Below, one piece after another: positions 20,968 through 33,661 of a stretch of DNA of 64,000 bases. A program made the translations under genes and the position numbers. This DNA is from Quercus robur (taxonomy: Eukaryota > Streptophyta > Magnoliopsida > Fagales > Fagaceae): positions 57,537,854-57,601,853 of the forward strand of contig NC_065536.1 in assembly GCF_932294415.1 (NCBI RefSeq), written 5' to 3'. How positions within the stretch are numbered: position 1 is the first letter of the stretch; each line of letters opens with the position of its first letter. The notes beneath the pieces are model-generated. The model did no database searches, had not been told where the DNA came from, and saw nothing but the letters and a program-made list of their open reading frames with translations.

Positions 20968-22852
20968 AATAGGTCAATCATTTAATCTCTCGCACATAAA
21001 TGTTAAAAGAACTCATTAATCTTACACTAGTAAATAAATTTATACTCAAATTTTATTTAGAGATATCAAATATATAACTTTATTAAAATTTTCAATCATA
21101 ATTTTTAAGTATTTGGTTACTTCATTCAATAAATAGTGTTTATTTTAGTTGTATAGTCATTGAGTAATACGATGTGTTCGTTTTAATTTGTAATATATAT
21201 ATTTTTTTAAATTGATTTTAAATGAGAAAAAAAACCAAAACTTAAATAAATATTCTATTAATATTCAAAGTATAGTAATAAACATCACTTAAAGTAGTCA
21301 CCTTAGGCCTCATAATACCTTAAACCGGCCTTGCCAAGGTGTTCTACATTTTTTCTATATTTTGATCCAAAGAAATAAATTAGTTTCGACTATTTTTGCT
21401 TAAATGGATTCCATGAATTTAAAATCATATATTTTAATTCCATTTAGCTTGAAAGAGACAATATACCTCAACTTCCTAATGGTTAACCTGTTTATTTATT
21501 TATTACTTATATCATATGGAGGATTAACATGTGTTGATAGAAAATCTGGGATTCTCCTAGTTGAACTCGTACTCCATGTTGATCTTCTTGACCACATTCA
21601 TGTCACATTGCATGGTTTCTGTAGGTTTAAGGTAATATACAAATTGATGTGTGCCTAAGTTTATTCTTATGATTATAAATTTATTGGAAGCAAAAATATT
21701 TCATATTACTACCAAATACCATGTAACTACAAATTTTGGTTACTGTGCGGGTCACAACTTCCAAGGTCGGGGTCTAGGAACCTTTGATGAACACAATTTA
21801 CTTGTTGGGGTTGGGAAAATTAGTTTACAGTGGAAGAACTAAAGAAAAAGATTCAAGCAAAGTAACCAAGAGATGATAAAAGGAATTCAGAAGTAGAGTA
21901 GGATATGAGAATTAATACAAGAATCCGAGGTCATAACTCTCCTCAGATTGTTACAGTTTCATTATTTTTTCAACGATAAAATACACATTTAACCTTCCTA
22001 TTTTTTTTGAATCCCCTCTTAGATGGGGTATTGCTCTATTTATAGCGGAGGAGTACCCTTCTTAGTGGATTATGGTGATAGTCGCAAAGAGATACTTGTC
22101 TCATTAAGTGTCTTTTCTCCTTTTTATAAATCTGGGTGAGATTTTATATTTGAGATATTATTCAGATTGGTTATTCAATAATAAATGCAGCTTAGATTAG
22201 GTAAAGTTGACTAATTAATGTGAAGGTGACTTTTGTCATGTTTAGCCACTACCCCTTTTGGCAGCGGTTGCTGGGATGGCTGTGGTTCTCGGGTTTCTCC
22301 TCGGCCAGGAGTCCAGTCTTACTTCAGCCAAGGTGGGGAACATTGTTCTTTTAAATTGGACCTTCCAAGGGGGATTCTTAGGAGGGGCCTCTGGACCCAT
22401 TGGCTACATACCCCTCCCACAGTAACCACTCAATTCCGATCAAATTTGTCCAAAAGTTTTACGTGCAATGACTACACTCACTCACAGCCCTTCATTCACT
22501 TGCACTGTTGCACATGTGCTGATGTGCACATCCATGTGCGTTTCTCTGCATGGCAGTGTGCTACACTGCAATTTGTGTTGGGTTCAGGAAGTTTATATTG
22601 AAAACAGTTAACATCAGAATCTAAAAACATATTCATCTGAGAGATGAAATCCTCTCCTGACTCCTATCTTCTTCTAGGCACTCTCACCAGCTAATACTAG
22701 CAAATTGTCCCCAAACACCATCCTATTTGACAGACTAGCCTAGATTTTCAAGATCATCTGCTGTCTTCAATTTTGTTTTTAAAGAGACAAATTACTAACC
22801 AGAATTTGGCAGATGGAAACCACTAGTCTAAATATACTGCTGGGAAATATGG

Positions 22853-24539
22853 GATTTAGAAACATCACTTTAAAATGCTGTTCTCGTTTACTACTCACAT
22901 AATTTCCTGTTATTGTGAGATTACAGAAGGCTCCTCTCTCAAGTCTCAGACATGACGAGTTGAGATCCACAATATCTTACCGAAAGCTAAGTCCTATAGA
23001 CTTGCTTACAATTAACAACTAAGTGTGGAAAACTTGTGGTATGAATGATCCTTGCAATTGAATTGGCCCACTCTTCACTTCGTATGAAGTCTAGTTTGTG
23101 ACTAAAGCTTCCTATTTCATTAAAGAGAAGAGAAAGGGAAAGAATCAAAGAGAAGATAAGGACAGGGGAATGGGCCAGAACGAGTTATTATTAGAGTCAG
23201 CCTAATGAGTTAAGTTGTGGGTCACCACAATAGTGCACTACCCATTAATTCACACGCAAAGCATGGGTCGAGTGCTCTGTACACGGATCTTATTAAGACA
23301 ATGATACGTGTTTACTATTGATCATATGTCACGATCTTAACGATTTTACTACACGTAACATTGAATCCAACTAAGATGTAACAAACCAACCACATGAAAG
23401 CTACCAATGGATCTGGAAGAGTCACAAAGCTGGGCCAAATCACTTTCGTATCATAAAATCCATGATATCATTAGTAGTAGTACGGCCTTCTACGCCTCTG
23501 CCACTCAAGTCCATCTGTCCAACCAAAATAAGAATTCTTGAAGTGAGGTTGAAGAACTATCTGGTCCTGAAAGAAACCCATATTTTCATATCCAAGTGTC
23601 TGCATGTGTTAGAGATTTGATAACTGATGAGGTGCTATGAGGTGAGGACTCCAATTTCACAACAATACATGGTGAAAATTGATGCACACTTCTGATAATT
23701 TGATAGTTAATTATATGGGAAGGATATAAACTAGTCTAGTCACATGCTGGTGAAAATGTTCACCTATCCTTTTGACTAGAATTGGTAGAAATGCAAATAG
23801 CTAGTGTAGTCTCGACTCTCAAATAATTATCTCTAAACGTCATATGTCTATTTTGGTTTGGTTAATATAATCGTTAGTAGGCAACAAATTTTAGGTCAAC
23901 TAGTACTACTTTGTATTTTCATTGGAGACGTCTAAAGGTTTGAATCTTCCTCCCCCATCTTCTCAAAAAAAAAAAAAAAAGTGTATAAAAGAATTATTAG
24001 TAAAGATATTTTAAAGTTCAAAACTAATTAAAACATATACCTTTTTCAGTTGAGAAAATTTGAGATGTATTTACTCTTAAAATAATATTTATTCAAATTT
24101 AAAGATTGAGGATTAGTAACCAAAAAAAAAAAAAAAATGAGGATTATGGTTTAAAACTTACAATTTTTAGGGTATATTGTTATATTTTGATGTTTTTAAT
24201 TATATGCTTAAGGGTATAGGAGCTGATTTAAAAGCCTTTTATTTTAGGTTTAAGGCCCAATATATTAGAGAAGAGGAGGGTTACAATAAGTTGACAATCA
24301 ACCGGGAAATTTATGATATGTTGTTGTTTATGACTAGATCTACTATAAATACTTCTTCTTGTTGTTTATGATATACTGGAATATACTTAATGATACCTTT
24401 ATGATTTACAAATTTTGTTTCCTAATAGAAGCCAGTTGCCCCCTTTTGTTAGGAAACAAGAAATCCAACCCAAGATTTATGGGATGTGAACAGTAGAAAA
24501 GAAAGAGAAAAAAAAGATGTAATGAAGCTACCTATATCA

Positions 24540-24570
<31 letters not shown>

Positions 24571-24671
24571 CCGAAGTCTTTGAAACTCCCACAATTTTCC
24601 ACATCATCATTTTAATTTAAAAAAATTTTAATTTTTAAAATTAAATAGTGAGAGAGTTCTAACAGGAGTCT

Positions 24672-24707
<36 letters not shown>

Positions 24708-25249
24708 AGACAAAATCTTTGAAAACCTTAAAGCAATCTCCTCTGTCCGTCTCCACTAAGAGAGAAAACCCTAAGCTTCAATTTCTTTGGTACGCTTACT
24801 ATTGCTTTTTCTCTTTTTTGTGAATTAGTTTTTTTTGCTTTTGTTTTGTATGGAGTAGTACTTTACAATATATAGTATAACTACAAGTATTGTAGTAAGT
24901 TTGCTAACTTTTTGTGTGGTTCAAAGATGCTATATTCTATATTATTTTAGATTATATAACCTTAAACTTTACCTTATGGAGACGTATGTACAAGTTTTCA
25001 ATTCCTTTTGTGTGGATATTTTCTCACAGCTGTGGAGTAAGGTATACACACTATATGCTATCTTATGTTTTCTCTTATGGTGTCATGCTTCTTTGTTTAT
25101 TAATTAAAAATTATGTTGGAAGCCTATATTATTTGCACATTCAAAGTGTTTGACAATGTGAACCAAATTTTTCATCAATTAGGAAGAATTGGATAAAAAA
25201 AAACTTAGAAAAGCTTTCCATCCTTACCAAAATTGTCTCGCAATAATTA

Positions 25250-25281
<32 letters not shown>

Positions 25282-26571
25282 CAACTTGTAGGTTCTAAAT
25301 AATTTGTAGGTTCTAAATGTTTTGATTTTTAATTTTATTGTCTTTTGAAAGTTTGACCATCTAAATTTTTGGGTTCAATTTTTTGCAATATTTGAAACAG
25401 TTTAGCAAATTTCAACTGTTATAACTATGGATTATTCTCTTGAAGGTAACCTATCTTTCTCTTATATTTCTCTATTTGGTAGTCATATATATTTTGTTTT
25501 GTTTCAATAATTTCTAGGCAATGCCAGTAAATTTTCTGATTTTTTTTCCCCTTTCGAACGTTTTAACATCAGAACTTTTTAGTTTTTTTTTTTTTTTTCA
25601 ATATCTAAATTTGGCTTATTCATCAAATTGTAACTCAAAAAGATAGGAGCAATTCATGCAATAGTATAGTTTCATAATCAATTTAAAATTTTATAAAATT
25701 ATTTTAGTCTATTATAAATAGGTAAGTTCCCGTGCGTTGCATGGGTTTCCGACTAGTTAATATAAATATACTGCCCTATCCCCTATTACTTGCGCCACAG
25801 GCATATGAAAAATTACAATAAAGGATCTAGGTATCTAAAGTGCACGTAAATATAAACAAATATATGCCCCAAATATTTGTACGGACAACACTTTTGGACA
25901 TGTTGATTTGAACTCCTAGCAAAATTAAATTCACACAATTGATCTATTCATCAATTAAAAAAAAAAAAAATTCAATAAATCAGGCTTCACACACCTCTCA
26001 TGACTCATCACCTTTCGGCCTAGATGTGGATGCACTTTACAAAAACAAAACAGCAAGGAAACAAAACGTTAAAAGGTCCTGCAAAAAGTGTTTCTAAATC
26101 TGCTTGGGGACACTGCAGCTTTTAAAAGAACTCCACACCAAAGTGTTCTACATTTTTTTCTTTATAAATTAGTTTCGATTCAAAGAAATAAATTAGTTTC
26201 GATTATTGTGACTTAAATGGTTTCCATGCATTTAGAATCACATATTTTAATTCCATTTAGCTTGAAAGAGACAGTATACCTCGACTTTCTAATGGTTAAC
26301 CTTTTTATTTTTTATTTTTTTTATATCATACGGAGGATTAACACGTGTTGATGGAAAATATGGGATTCTCCTAGTTGAACTCGTACTCCATGTTGAGCTT
26401 CCTGACCACATTCATGTCACATCGTAGGGTTTCTGTAGCTTTAAGGTAATACACAAATTGATGTACGCCTAAATTTATTCTTATGATTCTGAATTTATTG
26501 GAAGCAAAAACATTTCATACTATTGCAAATACCAAATCTTGTAACTACAAATTTTGGTAACTGTGTGAGTC
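22853..26571. repeat. Segmental duplication, copy B (left part)
   Basis: Same order of words as copy A: TTACTACTCACATAATTTCC, GACATGACGAGTTGAGATCC, ATATCATTAGTAGTAGTACG, GGATGCACTTTACAAAAAC. It starts only about 30 bp after copy A ends, so A and B are a direct tandem pair. It carries a Helitron (24540-25756) absent from A and is cut at 26571 by the copia element. No intact gene is seen. Confidence 0.85.
24540..25756 (+). mobile_element. Non-autonomous Helitron with empty site in copy A
   Basis: It begins TCTATATATATATATA and ends TTTCCGACTAG. A hairpin CCCGTGC-GTT-GCATGGG (25729-25745; 7 pairs, one G-T) ends 11 bases before the terminus, the textbook Helitron 3' end. Host A (24539) and T (25757) flank it. 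Copy A reads uninterrupted ATCATTAATATAAATATA (about 20257) at this point, so the limits are exact to the base. No Rep/helicase is encoded; a second TA tract (24676-24704) and a T run (25251-25280) are inside. Confidence 0.9.
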
Positions 26572-27134
26572 TGTTAGGTTCTAAAGACTTAGGTTTTTTA
26601 TGTATTTAGAACTCTAATGTGTGTAAATCTCTTGTGAGATATAGAAGAACTTTCCTTTACACAAACTTAGGGTTTTTAAGGAAGAGATTTTATCTACACC
26701 TTGATGATCAACTCAATTGCTGCCATTGAAGGTTAAAGAAACACAAGCGGGTGTGCTTGTATCTGGTGGTGAATCCAAGAAAGAAGGAGTCCGTGTATTC
26801 GGAGCTTGCACGTGATCGTGTCAGTAAGTTCTACTGGTGGGTAGCAATAAGAAGTCGAGCGTGAGGGCTTGTAAGTCTTATTGTATAAACTTTGATTCTT
26901 TCAAGATAGTGGATTCAAGTTTACCTTGAGAATAACTAGGTTAAATCCTCCCCAGGTTTTTACCGGTTTGGTTTCCTGGGTGATCATATCTTTGTGTTAT
27001 TTATCTTTCCGCTGCTTTGCATGATATGTTCTCTGTGATTGTGATAACCTAGATTTGTTAAATTGGACTAAGTAACAACTTGGCTAATTACCTAGGTTAA
27101 TTCAATTGTGTTTTAAGGGGTCTAAAAACCATCA
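26572..27134 (+). repeat. Copia 5' LTR
   Basis: It starts TGTTAGGTTCTAAA and ends in CCATCA two bases before the primer site; 563 bp. The matching 3' LTR start is at 34159, where only about 19 bases survive. Confidence 0.8.
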
Positions 27135-27136
27135 AG

Positions 27137-27148
27137 TGGTATCAGAGC
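27137..27148 (+). promoter_or_regulatory. Copia primer-binding site
   Basis: TGGTATCAGAGC is complementary to the 3' end of plant initiator Met-tRNA and lies 2 bases after the LTR, the usual copia position. Confidence 0.92.
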
Positions 27149-27349
27149 GGGTTGCTCTCTTATTGTTGATCTTTTGATCACTGAGCTGATCCTTGTCCCT
27201 TATTGTTATGGATTCTTGGAAATTCTTTTTGCTTATTTATCAACTTGCTTACTTTGTGTATTTGTCACTTGTTGTTTTTGTTAAATCTTTCCTTGGACGT
27301 CTTGGTCTTATCATATGTGATAATAATTATTTGTGTTATACTACCTTAA

Positions 27350-30300
27350 CCGCCTTAAAGGCACGTGATTCTTGTCTTTGGTATTTGGATAGTGGTTGTT
27401 CCAGGCATATGACAGGAAACAAAGGATTATTTAAGATCCTCTTTGAATGAAAGATTGGGACAGTTACTTTTGGAGATGGAAGCAAATCTATGATTAGAGG
27501 CATTGGAACTGTGGACATTCCAGGGTTACCGGTCTTTGAAGATGTTTGGTATGTTGATGGACTAAAGGCAAATTTACTCAGCATTAGTCAGATTTGCGAC
27601 AATGGATTGAATGTTCTCTTCACTAAGTATGAATGTGAGATACTTGATGGAGGAGGTGACTGTATGTGTGTTGGTGTAAGGACAGCGGATAACTGTTATG
27701 GATTGACACTAAGCATAAGTAACAAGTGTTTTAGTGCAAAGATTGATCAAGTTGATTTGTGGTATCAACGGTTGGGGCATGCAAGTCATAAGCAATTAGA
27801 AAAGATTTCCAAATGTGATGCTATTGTTGGTTTACCTAAGTTTGAGAAGATAGATAAGTGCATATGTTGACCATGTCAGATAGGTAAATAGATAAAATCT
27901 AAATATCCATTTGTAACTAGTGTTCAAACTTCAAGACCTCTGGAGTTACTACACATTAATCTTATGGGTCCTGCTCGAGTTTAGAGTTTAGGAGGAAAGA
28001 AATATATTCTAGTGGTTGTGGATGATTTTACCAGATATACTTGGGTTGTGCTTTTGAAAGATAAAGCTGAGGCTCTTGAGAAGATGATACATCTGTGTAA
28101 GAAATTGCAGGTTGAAAAAGATACTGTGATAGCCAGGATTAGAAGTGACCATGGAAGAGAATTTGAGAATACCAAGCTAGCTACCTTCTGCAATGAACAA
28201 GGCACACATCAAGAGTTCTCTTCACCCAAGACACCACAACAAAATGGAATAGTTGAACGGAAAAATAGGGTTGTTCAGGAGATGGCACGTGTCATGCTGC
28301 ACAATAAAAAGTTGCCAAAATCCTTCTGGGAAGAAGCAGTTAACACTGCTTGTCATACACTCAATCGGGTGTATTTCAGATCTGATTCCAAGAAGACTCC
28401 TTATGAACTCTGGAGAGGAAAGAAGCCGGTTGTTAAGTATTTCAGGATATTTGATAGTGATTGTTACATTCTACGTGATAGAGAGAACTTAGAAAAATTT
28501 GATGCAAAGAGTGACAAGGGATATTTTCTAGGGTACTCCTCTATTAGTAGAGCATATAGAGTGTATAATCTGAGAATCAAAACTGTCATGGAATCGTCAA
28601 ATGTTGTGATCAATGATGAAGTATGTCTAGAAGCACATTCAGAAAGTACTGCTCCGGTTCAAGATAAGTCTATGGAGGTTAATGACTCACTTCTTGTTGA
28701 TTATGTTGGGAAACATAGTGATGAGGAGTTAACGGTGTTGAATGATGCAATTTCTGTGCCATCAAGTCCTGAACCATCCACTCTAGTTCATGAGACTCAA
28801 CAGGCTCAACATGAGTTTAGTCCTTCATCAGAACAGAAAGGTACATCCACATCTCTAGTTAAAGGTCCTTCTTCTAGAGTAAGGCTTAATCATCCCTCCT
28901 CAAATATATTGGGAAGTCTGAATGATAACATGAAAGGTCAAAAGCCTTAAGTGTAATTACATACTCATGCTATCTGTCCCAATTTGAACTGAAAAAGATA
29001 GATGAGGCACTTCAAGATGCTGATTGGGTAAACTCTATGCATGAAGAACTTCATCAATTTGTTTGGAATAATGTGTGGGAATTAGTTCCTGGACCAAAGG
29101 GTGTAAATGTAATTGGAACTAAATGGATCTTTAAGAACAAGTCAGATGAACATGGCACTGTTATCATAAATAAATCAAGACTTGTTGCTCAAGGTTACAC
29201 ACAAGTGGAAGGGATTGACTTTGATGAGACCTTTGCACCGGTAGCAAGATTGGAATCCATTAGGATACTGTTGGCTATAGCTAGTCATCTGAACTTCAAG
29301 CAATATCAAATGGATGTCAAAAGTGCTTTCTTGAATGGAATGTTGTAAGAAGAAGTATATGTTGAACAACTGAAGGCTTTGTTGACCCTCATAGACCGGA
29401 TGATGTGTATAAATTGAAGAAAGCTCTATATGGTTTGAAACAAGCTCCACGAGCTTGGTATGATAGATTGACTACATATCTCACTGAGCATGGCTTCAAA
29501 AGGGGATCTGCAGACACTACTCTCTTCATAAGAAAGGATAAAAACAGTTTTGTTGTAACTCAAATATATGTTGATGATATTGTTTTTGGTGCTACTAATG
29601 ACTCTCTTGCTCATTCTTTTGCAGATGAAATGAAGGCTATGTTTGAAATGAGTATGGTTGGTGAACTAACTTATTTCTTAGGATTATAGGTGAAGCAAAC
29701 GGACTCAGGGATCTACATCAACCAAACAAAATATGCAAGGAATCTAGTCAAGAGATTTGGACTGGACAATGCTGCACATGCTAGAACACTAATGGCCGCC
29801 AATGCAAAACTAACAAATGATCCGTTAGGTGAGTCTGTTGATGTTACATTATACAGAAATATGATTGGATGCCTTCTATATTTGATTGCTAGTTGGCCTG
29901 ACATTGCCTTTAGTGTTGGTGTTTGTTCTAGATTTCAATCTAATCCTAAAGTTTCACACTTAAATGCTGTCAAAAGAATCATTAAATATGTTGGTGGAAC
30001 TTGTGATTATGGATTATTTTATAGTAAAGAGTCTAATCTGTCTCTAGCTGGTTTTTCTAATTCTGATTGGGCTGGTAATGCTGATGATAAAAAAGCACCA
30101 CTAGTGGGTGTTTTTATGTTGGAGCCAATCTCGTTGCTTGAATGAGTAAAAAGCAAAATTCTATGTCCTTGTCTACTGTCAAGGCAGAATATATTGCTGC
30201 TGGAAGTTGTTGCTCACAACTTCTTTGGATGAAAAATGTTTTAACTGATTATGGGATATCCCAAGATACCATGGTTATTACCATGGTTGTTTACTGTGAT

Positions 30301-30495
30301 AACTCTAGTGCTATTGACATATCTAAGAACCCTGTTCAACATTCTAAGACTAAGCACATAGAGATTAGGTATCACTTCATTAGGGATCTTGTTGAAAGAA
30401 AGATTGTGTGTCTTGAGTATATTCCTACTGAACGTCAGAATGCCGACATCTTCACCAGACCTCTTGATAGAAGTAAGTTTGAGACACTTCGTTAA
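27350..30495 (+). pseudogene. Copia pol remnant (PR-IN-RT-RNase H)
   Basis: Protease: WYLDSGCSRHMTG (from about 27381), active-site DSG intact. Integrase: HASHKQ zinc region, first catalytic Asp in VVDDFTRY (28018), second in RSDHGREF (28141), Glu in NGIVERKN (28245), so the triad is kept. Reverse transcriptase: from about 29037, with YVDDIVFG (29571) as catalytic box. RNase H: from about 30030, ending in IPTERQNADIFTRPLD. Stops occur at 27448, 27868, 27889, 27982, 28948, 29346 and 29687, and a frame change lies near 30100, so no polyprotein can be made. The order PR-IN-RT-RH is diagnostic of Ty1/copia. Gag is missing upstream. Confidence 0.85.
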
Positions 30496-32537
30496 GTAAT
30501 TGGTGTGATTCTGTGTCCCTGATCTGTCTTGGCTTTCTTGGTCCTTATGCTTCATTGCTCTACCCTTTGTGACCATTATTCTTTGGTTTTGTTTTTTTTT
30601 GTTTCTAAGATTTGCATTGCATAACATTCATGCATTTCATTCTAGGTGTTTTTTTAATAAAAAAAAAAAAAAGGAAAAGGGAAGAAAAAGGAAGCAAATT
30701 GTGTTTTGTACTATTTTCTTGGTTTTTGAGAACAAGGTTGGTCAATTTATTTTCACATAACATTTTTTTTTGTACCTTTTTTTAGCTTGGATAAGCTTCT
30801 TTTATTGCACTTTACTAGTTTGAGCTTTGTAGTGCATGTTGTGTGGGAGATGTTTATAGTTTTTGATCACTTTGTCTTGATCTTGAAGTCACATGTCTTT
30901 GATTGTTGGACTTGAACTTTTAGAGAAAGGCATAAATAACCATCTCATCACTGTTCACTAACCAATCATGAACACCTTAGTACATATCGTAAGATTTTGT
31001 GCTCGAGAAAGTGTAGCACATACACAAAAAGAACATAAGGTGTAGCCTCGGTTTAATTGCTTAATCCTTAAAATTGGCGTGTACTATTAGGCTTGATGCC
31101 AAAATCACATAATTAAAATTGGTGTGTACATTATCCTGGCTTTTTAATAAGTTTCTAAATAAATTAAAATTGGTATGTATATTATGAGGCAAAATTCAAG
31201 AAACTTACATGATTGCAAGTTTATGATCTAGGAGATGTGGGAGTTATATGATGTAACTCTTTAGGTGATAGTCTCTTTTAAATTCTATGTAATGAATTTT
31301 GTAGACTTTGTGATTGATTGCTATTCACATATCATCTCACATGTATCTCAAGTTTTTGCTAATTGCACACACTACACAAGTTATTCTTTGCTAAATATTG
31401 TACATGTTATTGTGTGTGTTTATGGTCTGACCAACCAAGTTTTGCAAATACTTTGAATTTTGTGCAAAATTGATTTGATGCTTGAAAATTTATGGAGAAT
31501 GCAAGAAATTTTAATTTTGGGAAATTTGGGCTTAAATTCTTGTTTTTGAAAATCATATCATCACATACTCATGCATTTTGTTCCTCATGTCAATGCTTTG
31601 AGTTGTTCCTAAATGTCTTTTCAAAAACTGTGTTTTTTTTTCTCAAACTTTGTGAGTCTCTGCCCATTTCGATTGATCCAACCTAATTTTTGATCAATGG
31701 AAATTGTTTTGAAATTTTTTAAAATTTTTTTAAAGAGCCTCTGTCTGCTTCGATCGATTGAAACTGATTTTCAAACAATCGAAACTTGTGAATTAGGTTT
31801 TTAAAATATCAGTTTTGACTTGTTCCTCTCACTTTTTCAAAACTTTCTCTATCTCTCCGACTTGGCAAGGCTCCACAGAGATTGTTTTGTCGTTTTCGGC
31901 CAATCTTTTTGCAAGGTTTTTCTCTCCATAAGCCAGTATGTCCATATTACCCTCTCTTTTTCAATTATTTTCTGTTTTACATGCATTTTTTCATGCATTG
32001 AAGGGTTATTTTCGGACTTAGCATATTTTGGGGTTTTTGATGATTCAAACAGTATTTTGTGAAATTGATCATTGGGTTTTTGTTCTAGGATGTTATAATC
32101 ATGATCCTTGTGGTTTAATTTGATCAATTTTGTGGTTTTTGAGGAATTGAAAATTTTAGGGCGTGTAATTAACCCGAATTTGGGATTTTGTTCAAATTTG
32201 GTTCAATTGATGAAATTGGCTTGTTGATTTGATGTAATTGGTCATTATTTTCTGAAATCTATCTTGTATGATGATCAATTAGTCAATTTCTTTCAAATTG
32301 ATCAAGTGATTTTTCAAAATTTTGGGGTTTTTGTGTTAGAAACTCTATGCTCAAGCCAATTTTGTGAATCTGAACTTAATTGCATTGCATTAGGACATGC
32401 ATCATGCCATTTAATTTGTTCATGCATCGTATAGTTTTTTGTTTTATATTTTTTTTGTGCTAACTTGCAATTTGCCCTTAGTGTTTTTTTATTTATTTTG
32501 TTCCTTTGCTTTGTATCTTGGTCCTTATCCTAGCACC
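30496..32537 (+). other. Copia spacer between pol and extra ORF
   Basis: About 2 kb of T-rich DNA with no recognisable coding region; an A run at about 30658-30672. Long non-coding stretches at this position are known in Sireviruses. Confidence 0.5.
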
Positions 32538-33626
32538 ATGCCTAGGAAAACTAGAACCCATAGGACCCCCTCCACTTTCTCTGAGTCTCCCTCTAGGAGT
32601 GAGGTGTTTAGGAATGATAAAAGCAGAGAGGCCTTTGAGACTTTGAACTGTAAGCGTATGATTTGGGCTGAGCGTGCTGTGATTTTAGATGAGATTGATC
32701 CGGCCATTAGGGCTAACTTTGAGTCTAGAGGTTGATTGTCTCTCTTAGAGATAGATCATCCACCCCTGACTGCCCTAATTAGAGAGTTCTTCTCGAACCT
32801 CTCTTGCCACGTCTATGATTCCAACACTCTTGTTAGGAGTTGGATACGAGGTGTTGAGTTCACCATTACCCCTCGGGTAGTGGCTGAAGCTCTTGGGGTT
32901 CCGATTGTTCGGGAGCCTGACTATCCCTATGATGAGTCTCCTCCTTTAGATGTTGTCATGTCATACATCACTGGGTCTTCTATCCAGTGGGGTTCTGATC
33001 CTCGAATCACGTCCGCTGAGCTTACCGAGACTGCCTATCTTTTCTTTAGGATAGTGTGTCATTCGTTGTGGCCTATTTCTCATCTCCACACCATCTCTCT
33101 AGAGCGATGTGTGTTTTTGTATGCGTTTGTTTCTGGTGCGTCTATCAGTTTCCTTCATCTGTTCCTTTGTTCTTTGAACGAGGTTCATAGGAGTTCTGTC
33201 GTAGGGTATGTGCTTATTTATCCTATTTTCATTCATAGGATTCTGCTGTTTTTGGGTCTAGATGGTTTTCCTTCCGGTGAGCCTGTTCATGTTGTTGCTC
33301 CTATAGGTGCCACATTTCTTCAGTAGAGGGCTGCTCACTTGAGAGTTGCTCATTCGCGTCCTAAAGGTGTGTCATCTGGTGCTGTTCCCCCTTCTCCATC
33401 TTCTACAAGTGCTGATGATGCTGAGACGTCCGGTGCTGCTGTTGCTGATGCTGATGTTCCTCCACCGACTACTTCGGATGATTCAGACATTCGACGTATG
33501 TTGGATCATGTCTTGACCGTTCAGGCAGCTCATGGACAGATTTTGGTGGACGTGCTCGATGAGATCCGTGCTTTGCGCGCAGAGTTGGCACAGTTTAGAC
33601 GATCTTCACCGCCACCTCCCTTTTGA
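32538..33626 (+). pseudogene. Extra ORF downstream of copia pol
   Basis: One frame of 362 codons from ATG at 32538, broken only by TGA (32733-32735) and TAG (33324-33326). The N-terminus is basic and Ser/Thr/Arg-rich. The middle has the word RSWIRGVEFTITPRVVAEALGVP, which resembles the plant domain annotated as putative plant transposon protein (Transposase_32). Hydrophobic stretches follow at about 33160-33290. The C-terminus is Ala/Ser/Pro-rich and ends in a short heptad-like helix (LDEIRALRAELAQF). The position is that of the Sirevirus env-like gene, but I see no clear signal peptide or fusion motif, and homology to an envelope is not supported. Function unknown. Confidence 0.7.
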
Positions 33627-33661
33627 TGATGGATTTTGTTTGCCATTTGGCATTCCGTCAC

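Larger units (their letters stand above)
18195..22825. repeat. Segmental duplication, copy A
   Basis: From GGATTTAGAAAAATCACTTT to GCAGATGGAAACCACTA this block of about 4.6 kb is repeated in the same order at 22853-26571 plus 34181-35310 (copy B). Its left third also matches 51250-54514 (copy C), and its left flank (17845-18195) matches copy C too. It contains no intact gene. 21780-22600 looks like an old LTR remnant present in both A and B and therefore older than the duplication. Differences include the MITE at 18341 (A only) and a 722-bp stretch flanked by CCAAGGT (20612 and 21334) that B lacks. Confidence 0.85.

Noticed and set aside
22233..22601. 122-codon frame with several Cys and His
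   Set aside because: It sits in an old LTR-like remnant; copy B breaks the frame, and no family is recognised.
28012..28205. Minus-strand frame within copia integrase
   Set aside because: Shadow of the integrase core on the plus strand.
32538..33626. Envelope gene of a plant retrovirus
   Set aside because: Position fits the Sirevirus env-like slot, but I see no signal peptide, fusion peptide or clear membrane anchor, and the middle resembles a different plant domain.
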